A stretch of 64,000 nucleotides of DNA from contig CM077115.1 in assembly GCA_039619475.1 (NCBI GenBank), positions 137,962,172-138,026,171 on the forward strand. Reading direction: 5' to 3'. The notes beneath the pieces are model-generated. The model did not search any database, was not told where the DNA came from, and saw nothing but the letters and a program-made list of their open reading frames with translations. Source of the DNA: Icerya purchasi. Taxonomy: Eukaryota; Arthropoda; Insecta; Hemiptera; Monophlebidae. Of the stretch, positions 9,743-20,100 are shown one piece after another; the stretch's first letter is position 1; each line of letters opens with the position of its first letter. The position numbers and the translations under genes are program-made.

Positions 9743-10065
9743 ATGAGCGCATCTAAAGGGGGCCGCTCTGCGGCCTCCTCCCCAACCTCCGCTAAACCCC
9801 TTAAACCACCGTCTAACTTATCTCTAAGTATAGACGCTGATAGCGTTTCGAAGCGAAAATCAGCAGACCCCCTTTCGCCCATTTCTTCTATCCAACTGAA
9901 AGAAATTAGACTCTCCCAGGCTGATCCTATGGCAACTCCTGCTTCCTCAAGCACTGATCGTCACAGTTACGATACTAATAATGCCGAGAATAACAATAGG
10001 AACAACACTAATGATAATACTAGTAACAATAATGGCAACAACAGTACTACCAATAACAATAATAA

Positions 10066-10130
<65 letters not shown>

Positions 10131-11394
10131 ATAATAATAATAATAATAGCAATAACATTACTGCCAATAACGATAATAATAATAGTAATAATAATAATAA
10201 AGAGAATAAAATGTTTGCTACAGATCATCCAGGACCTTTTACCGTCTACGTTGAAAGTTGCTCCATGGATAAAAATCTAGGTAATTTACATCCCTTGGCC
10301 CTTGCCAAGCTAATCAGCTCCGTTTCCGTGTCACATTTATGCATTGTCTCTCAAGGCAGCGGTCGTGTCGCAATCAAGTTTCCATCCGTTGATTCCGCTA
10401 ACTCATTTCTTGCTCATCCTAGTTTTTTCCAGCAACATAATATTAAAGCGTATATCCCCAATAGTTTATTATTCAGAATGGGCGTCATCTCTGGCGTGCA
10501 TCCGTCCTTTTCTGAAGATGAAATATTGGAAGGAATCGAACCACTAATCTCCATTGCTTCTATACGTCGTATATGCTGTTTTTCAGACGAACTTAAATTT
10601 TATGGTACCACCCTCCCGGAATTCGTTTCGATTTTTAAGATGCGATTTCCTGTCTCCCCTAGTATCCGATCGCCTACACAGTGTTCTAAATGTTTTCTTT
10701 TTGGACATATCGCTAAGCACTGTCATAGTTCTTCAGTCATTTGTTCACACTGTTCTTCTAAGCACTCAGTCTCTGAATGCAGCAGCCTACAGGAATCGCC
10801 TGTCTGTCGCTATTGCAAAGGCACCCACTCTGCCATTGACCGATCCTGCCCTGAATGGATCAGGCAAAAGGATATAAAGCGTATTATGGGCTTTTGAGAA
10901 TATTTCATTCCAGGAGGCCTCTCATTTTAAAAAAAAACAATCTAACTTCTCGTGCTTTTTCATATGCTGACCGAGCCTCAATGACCAACTCTTCTCCTAA
11001 TAATTCTAAGTCTCCTTCATCACCTCCCTCCCTTCTCTCTAATTCTTTCCCACGTCCTAAATCTCCTACCTTCCATAAAATTCGTAACTCTAAAGCGACT
11101 TATAAACCCTCTCCGCAGTTTCCTCCTCTTCCATCTAACCATACCCCATCACCCTCTAATGGATGGGCTTTCAACAAATCTACTCCTACTCCGTCTAATA
11201 TTCCCTCAAATCCTGCTAAGGACATTCCTGCCTCGTTGGTCTCTCCTAACTCCTCTCATCCAATGTTTTCTCCTTTAATTGAAAATATTTCTTCAGCCAT
11301 CTTGGAAATACTCTCCTCTAATAACATTGCTTCTTCTTCTTCCTTTGTCGACTCTTTATCTCGTTTCCTTTCCAGTAACGTTCAGATAAATTAA
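9743..11394 (+). pseudogene. LINE ORF1 (Gag-like nucleic-acid-binding protein)
   Basis: The main open part is 384 residues from the ATG at 9743. Its N-terminus is low complexity, with a run of about 21 threonines flanked by asparagines from an (ACT)n/(AAT)n microsatellite. Three zinc knuckles follow near residues 310-375: CSKCFLFGHIAKHC, CSHCSSKHSVSEC and CRYCKGTHSAIDRSC. After RQKDIKRIMGF the frame breaks. The usual ENISFQEA follows in the +1 frame, and the proline/serine-rich tail is in a third frame to 11394. ORF1 coats LINE RNA. Two frameshifts make it a pseudogene. Confidence 0.88.
10066..10129. repeat. (ACT)n microsatellite
   Basis: About 21 ACT triplets in a row, flanked by AAT/AAC triplets, inside ORF1 and read there as poly-threonine. 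On the other strand it gives artificial poly-Ser and poly-Val frames. Confidence 0.95.
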
Positions 11395-12187
11395 TTCCTC
11401 GTGTTATGATTAAGAAAATAGGAAGAAAAGTAAGAAGATTCGGGGCTGAATTTTCTTCTTTTTGTTCTCTTTTGTTTCTTTTCTTATACCCTACATTCTC
11501 TTTACTTCTTTCTTACCGAATCTTTCTGCTAACGCACAAAACAAGATATTTAAATCAGTTTTATAACTGTTTAGTTGTATTATTCAATATCTCCTCTTCC
11601 TTATTTGTAAATGATGCGGTTGCTGTAGTGTTCAAAAGCACTGTCGGGCTTCAGTACATTTATTACATCTTTTTCTTTTTCGAACGCACGGACGTCAAGA
11701 TAACTTACTTAGTACTTGAACTCGGTTGCATTCGAATTATTTCTGGTTTGTCTCACATTTGCTGTTCCATTGGTTCAGCGGTGAGATTGACTCGCGCATA
11801 CAGCAAGAGCTATGTAACAAGAAGCTTTGCGCAGCATAATCTAACCCTAACGGGTACTATTGCATCTATGCAAAAGTTTCAAAACCAGTTTGCTCCCAGC
11901 AGAAATTTTTGGTTGGCCTCTTACGTTTTCCCACACGAATGTACTCTTTCTTCCTTTGTATCACTACTTTTAGAATTCCCTTCTAATCTATTAGCCCCGA
12001 CTTACTTTCTCCGGATTTCTAATCGTTATAATTTACTTTCCTCCATTTACCTTCCAATCTATTTCAATCCCATTAATATGAATGTCTTTATTTTTGTTTT
12101 TATCTTATATCAACTACTGTGCCTTCTTATTGTTTTTGTCTTCCCCTTTTTCAATCCTTATGCTTCTAATACATTCCATGTTTCACC
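11395..12187 (+). other. Spacer between LINE ORF1 and ORF2
   Basis: About 790 bp, longer than usual for this type of element. A frame at 11406-12191 is open but hydrophobic and low in information, resembling no ORF1 or ORF2 domain. The middle part (about 11640-11940) differs in composition from both sides and could be a small insertion. No boundary repeats were found. Confidence 0.5.
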
Positions 12188-12679
12188 ATGATGGCTGCGT
12201 TCAATATACTTCAGTGGAATTGTCGTAGCCTCAGAGCCAATAAAAATCCATTAGAGGGTCTATTGGATATTCATAACATTAGTGTTGCTCTCATCTCAGA
12301 AACGTGGCTTCGGTCGGCCACGAACTTTAATATTAGAGGGTATAAAATAATTAGATGTGATAGGCATGACGGGTATGGTGGTACTGCTATCCTCGTTAAA
12401 AATGATATATCTTTCAACACCCACAATGTTTCTCTGAACTTACCTCTTGTTCCTAACCAACCCAACATAGTCCACATCTCTATCCGTACCACCCTTCCAC
12501 ATCCCATTAACATTGTCTCCATCTATGTTCCTCCTAATTATGATCTTCGTCAGTTCCCTCTTTCCACTTTTTTCAGCTCTATCCCGCAACCATTTATTAT
12601 CGGGGGTGACTGGAATGCCCATTCAATAACTGGAGAACTCTTATGGGCTCCTATGGTAGTGACCATGTTCCTATCCTAA
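12188..12679 (+). pseudogene. LINE ORF2, AP endonuclease domain with internal deletion
   Basis: Starts FNILQWNCRSLRANK, the usual first block. ISETWL and DGYGGTAILVKNDI follow, then IVSIYVPPN and IIGGDWNAHS. From there the reading jumps to GSYGSDHVPI in another frame (about 12643-12675). The ~70 residues that should lie between the two blocks, including the DL/ID block, are missing. The enzyme nicks target DNA; this copy cannot. Confidence 0.88.
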
Positions 12680-15108
12680 TAACCCCAGTTAACTTTTCTT
12701 CTCCAACTTGCTTCAGGCCTCTACATTCTCCTCGGTGGAACCTCTCCAAAGCAAATTGGACTATGTTTCGTTCATGTGTCAACTCATCACTTCCTAGTAT
12801 TCAACTCGACTCCGATCCCATACTTCTCTATAATTCCTTTTTAAATTCCATTGAGTCTGCTCTTTCCCTATCTTCACCTACCCGTCATCAGACATCTACC
12901 TATTACAATAAAGCCTCATCTCTTTGGTGGAATGAGGAATGCAACCGCGCATTCCACTACAGTCGTGCCACCTTTAGAACTTTTCGTTTAGACTCTACAA
13001 TGGTAAACTTTCTTGCTCATAAGCGAGGGAATGCAAGAGCTAGGTATATACTTAAAGTCTCAAAAAGGTCATCCTGGAAGAATTTCTGTTCTTCATTCTC
13101 TAGGAATACCCCTCTTTCTCATATCTGGAAAATGACTAGAGCTTTCAAATCCCCATCCTCTGAACGTCCTTCAAATCTCAACCTTTCTAAAGTTAGCTTA
13201 GAATACTTTATTGATTCCATTGCTCCTGCCTATGTTCCTAACGTTGATGAACTGTATCCAACTTCACCTCCGCATAATTCCCAGACGCATTTCCTAACTT
13301 CTGCCTTCAATATTTATGAATTAAAATCTGTCCTTTCCAAATCTTCTAGCCCCATGGCAGGTCTTGACGGTATACCTTTTTTGGTCCTTAAAAACCTGTC
13401 TGAACTGTCTCTTGCGTTTCTCCTACATCTTTTTAATTGTTTCCTCTCCAGAGGTATAACTCCCCCCTCTTGGAATTCTTTTATCATCATTCCTATTCCT
13501 AAAAAAAGTTCTTCATTACACCCTATTTCTTTAGCCTCCTGTATCAGAAAATTGTTTGAAGGTATGTTAAACAAGCGCCTTGTTTGGTGGCTAGAGCATA
13601 ATAATGTATTTCCTAGCAATATGTTCGGCTTTCGGCCTGGTATTGGTCCTTCCGACTGCATTAGTCTTTTTTTCTCCCATATCTACCAATCCTTTATCCT
13701 AAAAAACTATACTCTGGCTTCCTTCATCGATATATCCTGTGCTTTTGATAATGTCCATCTTCCCACTCTAAAAGATAAGATGATAGCAATTAACGTTCCA
13801 TTGCACTTTACTTCTCTTATTATCAATCTCATGCAGAATCGTTCCATCCACCTCTCTGCTCCTTCTTTTGAATCTTCAAGAATGGTTTTTCGAGGTCTCC
13901 CTCAAGGTTCCTCCCTCAGTCCTACTCTTTTCAACATATACACTATCAGTGTGGCTTCTCTTCCTCTAAATTCGTCGTCTTTATTCTTTGCTGATGACAT
14001 CCTACTTTATGCCTCATCTCACGATATTATATCAGCCAGTGAGGCACTTAATTCGTCTCTCTCTGTGTTGGATCACTCCCTTTCCTCAATTAACCTTTCA
14101 ATTTCTCCTACTAAATCTTGTTATGCTGTATTTACTCTGCGACCTTATAATCCTGCTTCTGTCTATCTATCCCTAGAAAATACACTCCTTTCTCGTGTTA
14201 ATTGTTTCTGTTATCTTGGTATTTTCCTAGACAGTCGGTTATCCTTCTCCAAACACATCAAGTATCTTTCCTCTTCAGCAATCAAAAGACTAAACCTGCT
14301 GAAAGCTTTATCTCCAACCAAATGGGGTGGTGATCCTTATGTCCTTATTTCTCTATATAGATCTATCATCCGCTCAAAATTTGATTACTGTTCATTTCTC
14401 TATGGTTGTGCCTCTAAGTCCCGACTCTCTAAATTGGATGTAATCCAAAACTCTTGCCTTCGTCTCTGTCTTGGTGCTCTTAAATCCTTTCCAGTTCCAG
14501 CAGTCCTTGCCGAATCTAACACACCACCCCTTTTTATCCGAAGATCTTATTTAGGCTATCGTTTTCTTACTAAGCGTCTCCCACTCACGTCCTCTACTCT
14601 TATCCATTCCTATCTTTCCATTTCTAGGAACTGGCGTTTCGTACCTAGAAAAATTCCAATTCTTTCTCTCATTTCTCTACGGCTCAGTTCGTTTTGTCCT
14701 TACATAATGTCCTTTGCCAATCTCCCTTATTTCACTTTTAATTTCGCCGATCTCTGCCATCCTCCAAATATGTTTACTGTTCCTACACTCTCTAAGTTTC
14801 TTCTGCAGGCCCTAATCATACAGGAATTCCACAGTTATATCAATTCTGATTTTCCCTTGCATGTAACTGTGTTTACAGATGGCTCGAAGAAACCGGATGG
14901 TGTCGGTGCTTCGTTTATCCTCCCAGATTTTGGCTTTTCAGAATCTTTCTACTTACCTTCTTTCTGCTCCATATTCACAGCCGAATTGATGGCTACCCTA
15001 CGTTTCATTATTTTCATTTCCTCTAATCACATTTCTTCCAAATTCTTGATTATATCGGTCTCCATGACCGCCCTTCAGGCCATTTGCTCTCTCCTTCCTG
15101 ATTATTAA
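12643..15108 (+). pseudogene. LINE ORF2, reverse transcriptase and RNase H
   Basis: An 821-codon open frame. It starts with the last endonuclease block (SDHVPI), then a linker with SSLWWNEECNRAF. Reverse transcriptase motifs follow: GLDGIPFLVLKNL, PIPKKSS, GFRPGIGPSDCI, FIDISCAFDNV (motif A), GLPQGSSLSPTLF (motif B) and FFADDILLYAS (motif C). The RNase H begins FTDGSKKPDGVGASF and has AELMAT, but at the third catalytic position (ISVSMTAL) the usual Asp is lost and the frame stops at 15108. It copies LINE RNA at the nicked target. Confidence 0.92.
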
Positions 15109-15750
15109 TATGATTTTGTTATACTCCGCATACGCTGACTTACTCACATTCTTTCTTCTCTTCATTCCATTCAAATTGATTTGCTGTGGGTCCCTAGCCA
15201 TTCGGGAATCTGCAGTAATGAAGCGGCGGACTCATTGGCTCGGGTTGCTCTCTATTCTCACTTCTTCTTTTAAAAAGTCCCTTCGTCCAATATCCTTCCT
15301 CTGTGTAAAGATTTTCATCTTAGGTTTTGGTCAGATATGTACGTTTCCTCTTTCTCTAACAATCGATCTTTCTATCTGTCTGTCCAAGCTAGTTTTCCTG
15401 CCAATCCGTGGTTCTCTTTGTTTCCTTCACTTCGTCGTTCTGTTGTTGTCTCCGTTATTCGCTTGCGCTTAACCATTCTCTGCTGCCTTCCTTCCGTTTT
15501 CGTTTTTCCTTGGTTTCCTCTCCATATTGTCCTCTCCACTCGAACGAAGAGCATGTTTGCGATGCGGACCATGTGTTCTTTGAGTGTTCATCTCTTTCTG
15601 CTGAGTGCTCGGCTTTCTACTTTAGTTTGCTGGGACTTGGTCTTCCTACTCCTTACTGCGCCTCTTATGTTCTATCTCTTCCCTCTCCACAAATTGTTCC
15701 TATTATTTGTTCCTTTCTCCTAACAATATCTGATCGTATCAGGATATAAG
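15109..15750 (+). pseudogene. LINE ORF2, end of RNase H and C-terminal zinc finger
   Basis: Continues in shifted frames. The last RNase H block is readable (WVPSHSGICSNEAADSLARV, about 15187-15246). At the end, CPLHSNEEHVCDADHVFFEC (about 15520-15590) is the Cys/His finger typical of I-type LINE C-termini. The protein would end near 15748. Confidence 0.8.
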
Positions 15751-15804
15751 TGATTCCTTCCTACTCTAATTGTTTCTGGGTAAAGGTCCCTGGTTGACAA
15801 GCCC

Positions 15805-15830
15805 AAAAAAAAAAAAAAAAAAAAAAAAAA
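15805..15830 (+). other. Poly(A) tail of the LINE
   Basis: A run of 26 A residues right before the right-hand target-site copy, marking the 3' end of the element. Confidence 0.95.
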
Positions 15831-15841
15831 GAATTGTGTTT
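15831..15841. repeat. Target-site duplication, right copy
   Basis: gaattgtgttt, the partner of 9328-9338. Confidence 0.9.
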
Positions 15842-16012
15842 TAGATAGTGATGGGTTATGCCCGAAAAGGTTACTAAGTAAGAAATTTATTTTTTTCTTA
15901 TATTGTTTGTTATAATTGTTTATTATCGCAGTTATTATTATAACTTACTATATTTCTATATTTAACAAACAGAATGGAAAAAGATTCTTTATTATCAATA
16001 CTGTTACTACAA
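15842..16012. other. Flank between LINE and Polinton
   Basis: 170 bp of AT-rich DNA that continues the sequence left of 9328. Read on the minus strand, part of it is open and polar; it may be the far side of the Gypsy copy that the Polinton entered. Not provable here. Confidence 0.4.
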
Positions 16013-16850
16013 AGGTTGTCTCATAAAGACAAAGACCAACACTGGCGTCGCGCACCGCATCGACTTGGCGAATATATTGTCATCTAGATCAAACTTTTGG
16101 CTGCAAAATGAGACCAATTTGAAATCTGTAGCTTAAAACGTTGTCCAAGTTATGAGAATTTTACGCGACTTACTTTACTCTGACCCTACAAGTAGACGGA
16201 AAACACCGATTCATAGACAAAGGATGCCGCCACCGTTGATTAAGGCGTTCCAGAGCCGTTTCCAGAGTGTCTTGGACTGCAGAACCGCATTCCATTTGAT
16301 TGTTGATCCCTTAATTAATACACACATATGCAAATGTACGTGTATATACGTCTGCACACACATGTAAAAATCACCATCATCATCACTATCGCAGTAAATT
16401 CGTACGCGTGCCATCGCAAGTGACCTTGTACCTGTCAATCATTTGGCCGATGCATGCCTTTACTTGTACATAAATTACCGTTATTCAGTAGCGACTGGTT
16501 TTGGAGGATTACATGCACACACACAATGATGTATATACGGTTACGAGTGTCCGTACACATATGTAAAATTAGTTATTATCATTATTGGATTTTGTTGTTA
16601 TCAATGTTATCAGTGGTCAGTCTGCAGGAATCGCAGGTATAATACAGGTTTTCGCCGTTCCGGTATTTCTAGGAATCGCGAAGATTTTTGTTCGGTCAGT
16701 TGCGTAAAACTCTTCTTTGTCCGAAACATTATGTACGGGGGTAAGTCTATCTCACACATTGCAAAAGCGAAAATGCTTCTCTCATAGCGCTACACATAAA
16801 TGCTAACGCAACCGTTGAAACCGGATCTTAACATTCTTATACTTTCTATT
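16013..16850 (+). repeat. Polinton left terminal inverted repeat
   Basis: The reverse complement of 41041-42317 apart from indels. The outer end aaaggttgtctcataaagac matches the right end with one base change. The inner end lies near ttcttatactttctatt. A minus-strand frame at 16211-16438 recurs at 41464 only because of this repeat. Confidence 0.9.
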
Positions 16851-17199
16851 ACAGTCTATGTCATATTGTAGATGGATACCCCACATGTACACACTAACAC
16901 AAAAACACACTCATACTCAAAGTCCTTGACTACTTTATCCGTATACACATATGTAATCAAGTTCTTTCGACAGAACGACATTTTTTTCTGACGTAACATT
17001 TCCACTGCCATACCCGATTTAAAGGTAGTCAATGAGACAGATCGTTAAATAGATTTATTCGATCGCTCAATATTAATTTCTCGTCAAACACATACACGTT
17101 CTCTAAGCAGTGTTCATCACAAGTTTTTAAGATTTTAATAACTTTTTTTTTTTTTTTTAATTTTTTCGTCTTTATAAAAATTGTTTCATCATATTCATC
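16851..17199. other. Intergenic, left edge of Polinton
   Basis: 350 bp, AT-rich, with a T-run at 17144-17158 just before the first gene. No gene seen; probably the promoter region of the gene at 17200. Confidence 0.6.
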
Positions 17200-18027
17200 A
17201 TGAATACCGATACCGTTGTCGCGAACGATTCGAAACCAGTAAATACTGCAGAATTTATTCAACATTTTTTCGAATATGGTAATGACGATGTTGCACAGAG
17301 TGGTTTTCCAGATATACATATGCTGCCACCACCACCACCACCAATAATATCACAAAACCCAGAAAATTCACAAGAGGTAGAAAATTCATCACATACTCAA
17401 TTCTCGCAATATTTACATTCGCAACTGTTATCGCAAATTCCGCTACCACCACCATCTGAAGATATCAGTCCGTCAAAGGTCGAACTTCCGAGAGAAATAA
17501 TCAATCGACGTGCTGTAATCTACATAAAAGATATGAACGATACGGAAAATAAAAATAGTTTTCTGTTTGCCATTCTGGCAAAGTTTACGAAAAATCCGTT
17601 CTCGATGTGGCAATATAATTTATTACAGAATGTGTACGATTTCAATTTCATACGATTACCTGTACACTCACTGGCAGATATTGAAACCTTCGAACGAACG
17701 AATGGTGTATCTATTAACTTATACAAATTAATAGAAACCGATGGTGCCGATGCTGAAATGTGCAAATATAAAATTAAAGTCGTTTATGCATTCCTCAAAA
17801 ACCATAGCATTTTAAATCACTGTAATCATACAGATATGTTGTACTGGGGTTCGAATGGTAATTTCCAGTTTGCCTGGATTAAAAAATTTAGTCAACTCAT
17901 ACAAATTCAATCGCCGAATGCTAAATTCTCGTGCTGGGGATGTCTGGATTCAATGAAAGACGAATTCGAACATAACAACAATCATCGTTGCGACGCGATC
18001 AGTTGGCGTAACATGCATTTTATGTAA
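17200..18027 (+). CDS. Free-standing homologue of the Polinton polymerase N-terminal domain
   Basis: 275 residues. Residues ~1-100 are polar with proline runs (PPPPPP near 45). Residues ~105-265 match the N-terminal domain of this element's own PolB (35.0-35.5 kb). Shared features are a start like AVIYIK against AVVNVR, an FLFAILAKF/FKYAILAQF block, DIETFERTNGVSINLY against DINIFERANPSASINVY, and a FQFAWIKKFSQLI block. The end is a Cys-x2-Cys...His...Cys finger (CWGCL, HRC). It has no exonuclease or polymerase motif. A role in DNA binding or priming next to PolB is possible but is a guess. The gene is intact and convergent with the next one. Confidence 0.7.
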   Translation: MNTDTVVANDSKPVNTAEFIQHFFEYGNDDVAQSGFPDIHMLPPPPPPIISQNPENSQEVENSSHTQFSQYLHSQLLSQIPLPPPSEDISPSKVELPREIINRRAVIYIKDMNDTENKNSFLFAILAKFTKNPFSMWQYNLLQNVYDFNFIRLPVHSLADIETFERTNGVSINLYKLIETDGADAEMCKYKIKVVYAFLKNHSILNHCNHTDMLYWGSNGNFQFAWIKKFSQLIQIQSPNAKFSCWGCLDSMKDEFEHNNNHRCDAISWRNMHFM

Positions 18028-18204
18028 ACTATTAAAAAAATAAAGAAGTACATTTTTTTTCTTTTTCACATATTTTTTTATTTTTCAAAAAACTTTTACA
18101 ATGTTTTCTTTCGAAATATATAACGCATGTAAACTTTATTACAATATAATATATAATAATAAATAGTTTCATATATTTACATTTCTTATTTCATAAACTT
18201 AAAA
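18028..18204. other. Convergent intergenic, likely shared 3' region
   Basis: Short AT-rich gap between two convergent genes. A plus-strand aataaa-type signal is present shortly after the stop at 18027. Confidence 0.5.
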
Positions 18205-19092
18205 TTATTTTAAAATTTTAGATTTTACTATAGTTGATAATATATTTCCAACTCCAGTCTGTATTAAAGCCTCTTGATCCTTACGTTGAATAGTTGAGTC
18301 AATATCATGTAACCGTTCGTTTAAATTATCAGTTTTTGCAGCTAGTTGAACCGTATCTACAGCATGATGTACTTTTTCTTTTTTAATTTCTTCACGAACT
18401 TTATCAATCATCTCCATAAAATGCTTTTCAATTTCTTCACGCTGTTTATTAATTATTTCCTTAAAACGTTTTTCTATTTCTTCTCTTTGTTTATCCATTA
18501 TTTCCTTAGTAATATATTTATCCAACAATACGGTTACTTTTCCATTTAACTCATTTAATAAACCTCCAAGTATTTGAATTGTACGTTTCACATCATTTTC
18601 ATGTTTTGAAACTCGCGTAGATAACAATGAAGAATCACTCGAAACCGTATTTAATTTATCCGTTAGTTTTTTAATTTGTTCTTCATACATTGAAAACTTA
18701 AATATTGTATCATCCTTAAATTTTAACACATCTTCACTCAACATATCAATACTGATCTTATGAATCCCGATTTTCAAAATATTATCGCTAATTTTATCAT
18801 CTAAATCTTTATGCAAAAACATAATTCGAGCGTGTAATGCAACATTTTGTTCCATAACAAACGAATTCAATTGCTCAACTTTTTCGTGTATTTCATGTAT
18901 TTCCGCAGCTGTGAGAGTTTTTATCTGTTTGTAAGATACAACTTCAGACTCTGAAGGTTCTCGATAGATCGTACTAACGTTTAATAATCGTTTTCCTTTA
19001 AAGTTATAATTTCCGCTAGAATCTAATTCAATCGTTGTTGGTGCTCCAGAACCACCTTCTGGCATATATTTACCACTCTTATGAAGTGGCAT
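18205..19092 (-). CDS. Coiled-coil protein, possible fibre-like virion protein
   Basis: 295 residues. The N-terminus (GGSGAPTTIELDSSGNYNF) is Gly/Ser/Thr-rich and beta-like; the rest (~60-280) is long charged coiled coil with near-repeats (KQREEIEKRF, KQREEIEKHF). A beta-like start followed by a coiled stalk is common in viral fibre or tail proteins, but no domain is recognised. It lies 12 bp downstream of the integrase, reads the same way and is probably cotranscribed with it. Intact. Confidence 0.6.
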   Translation of the reverse strand: MPLHKSGKYMPEGGSGAPTTIELDSSGNYNFKGKRLLNVSTIYREPSESEVVSYKQIKTLTAAEIHEIHEKVEQLNSFVMEQNVALHARIMFLHKDLDDKISDNILKIGIHKISIDMLSEDVLKFKDDTIFKFSMYEEQIKKLTDKLNTVSSDSSLLSTRVSKHENDVKRTIQILGGLLNELNGKVTVLLDKYITKEIMDKQREEIEKRFKEIINKQREEIEKHFMEMIDKVREEIKKEKVHHAVDTVQLAAKTDNLNERLHDIDSTIQRKDQEALIQTGVGNILSTIVKSKILK

Positions 19093-19103
19093 TATGTAGT
19101 CTG

Positions 19104-20087
19104 CTAAATATTTACTAAAACTTTATTATCGATCCAGGAATTTTCCGAACTCGGGAATCCTAACCACTTAACTAATGATTTTCCGCCTCGTCGTTGAATA
19201 ACACGTTCAATTAAATATACATCAGGATAGGATGTTTTTTGTAATTCTTCAGCATAAAAAGTACCAACTAACAATTTACCAGTTCTATCTTTTAACATAT
19301 ATGTCGTAGGGAAAGTAGAATTCACCGTATTTATAGTAAATAATTCACCGGTCCAGTTAGGAGTATAACCTTTTTCCAATAATGTTTTAACTTTACTAAT
19401 ACGAACTATATCACCAACTTTAAATTTTTTCGATCCGCTCGGGGTAGAGAAGCGATCGGTTGCTTTACTACATTCCCTCGCTATATTTTCAACAACTTGT
19501 CTTTCAACATTCTTATTTACATCGGTAGGTGCAAATTTTATTGTGCGATGTATTTTTGTATTATATTTTCAGGTAAGTTCAGGTAAAACTTGTAACCAGC
19601 GTTTATTACGATTAGCGGTAAATTCTTTCCATATCCAATTCTTTATTGTTCGATTTAAACGTTCTACAATACTCACTTAAAGCGGCGAATGAGTACTATA
19701 TAAATTAATATTATGTCGATTTAAAACAGCTCGTACTTGTGGATTATAAAATTCAGTACCCTGATCTGTTTGCAAATGTTTAGGAGGTTCAATACCTCTT
19801 TCAGTTAAAATTTTTTCGAATGCTTTAGCAATTATTGGACCGCTTTTTTTCTTTATAGGTATGGTCCATGCAAATTTAGAAAATGTATTTATTACGGCTA
19901 ATATAAATTTATTCCCTCGATTGAATCGTGCGTATTGTGTCATATCGATCAAGTCAGCTTGCCATAAATCGTTCAATCCGAAAATCTGTACACATCGTGT
20001 CTGATAACGTTTTCGCGCAGGTTTATGAAGTTCATCAGCTATACCGCATTGTAATGATTTCAATGCAGATGTTTGTTTTGTAGACAT
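19104..20087 (-). pseudogene. INT: Polinton integrase with chromodomain (two nonsense codons)
   Basis: One continuous frame with two in-frame stops, TAA at 19677-19679 and TGA at 19569-19571. The DDE core has Asp in LWQADLIDMT, Asp in LQTDQGTEF and Glu in IVERLNRTIKNW, the last lying after the first stop. The C-terminal chromodomain reads YLIERVIQRRGG, LVKWLGFPSSENSWI (about 19112-19215). It would insert the Polinton and perhaps guide it to marked chromatin. The upstream start is the ATG at 20087. Adjacent genes on both sides read the same way with gaps of 11-13 bp. Confidence 0.9.
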
Positions 20088-20100
20088 ATTTTTTTTAAAA

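Larger units (their letters stand above)
9339..15830 (+). mobile_element. I-superfamily LINE (full-length, decayed)
   Basis: Bounded by an 11-bp target-site duplication (9328-9338 and 15831-15841) and ending in a poly(A) tail at 15805-15830. In order it holds a 5' leader, ORF1 with three zinc knuckles, a spacer, ORF2 with AP endonuclease, reverse transcriptase, RNase H and a terminal cysteine/histidine finger. RNase H plus CCHC knuckles place it in the I superfamily rather than Jockey. It is dead: ORF1 has two frameshifts, the endonuclease has an internal deletion, and the RNase H is broken. Confidence 0.92.

Noticed and set aside
9947..10280. Long poly-Ser, poly-Val and poly-Leu frames on both strands
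   Set aside because: They are other readings of the (ACT)n microsatellite within LINE ORF1.
11770..11850. A tRNA-like start (ggttcagcggtgaga)
   Set aside because: No matching anticodon stem, T-loop or acceptor pairing could be found.
11406..12191. A 261-codon frame between LINE ORF1 and ORF2
   Set aside because: Hydrophobic and low in information, no domain, and absent in the usual LINE layout.
16007..16018. 6-bp target duplication for the Polinton
   Set aside because: Bases next to the two ends (ctacaa, ttgtat) do not match as direct repeats, so none is claimed.
16211..16438. A protein-like frame present twice (also at 41464-41652)
   Set aside because: The identity is due to the Polinton terminal inverted repeats; composition and cut-off frames do not suggest a gene.
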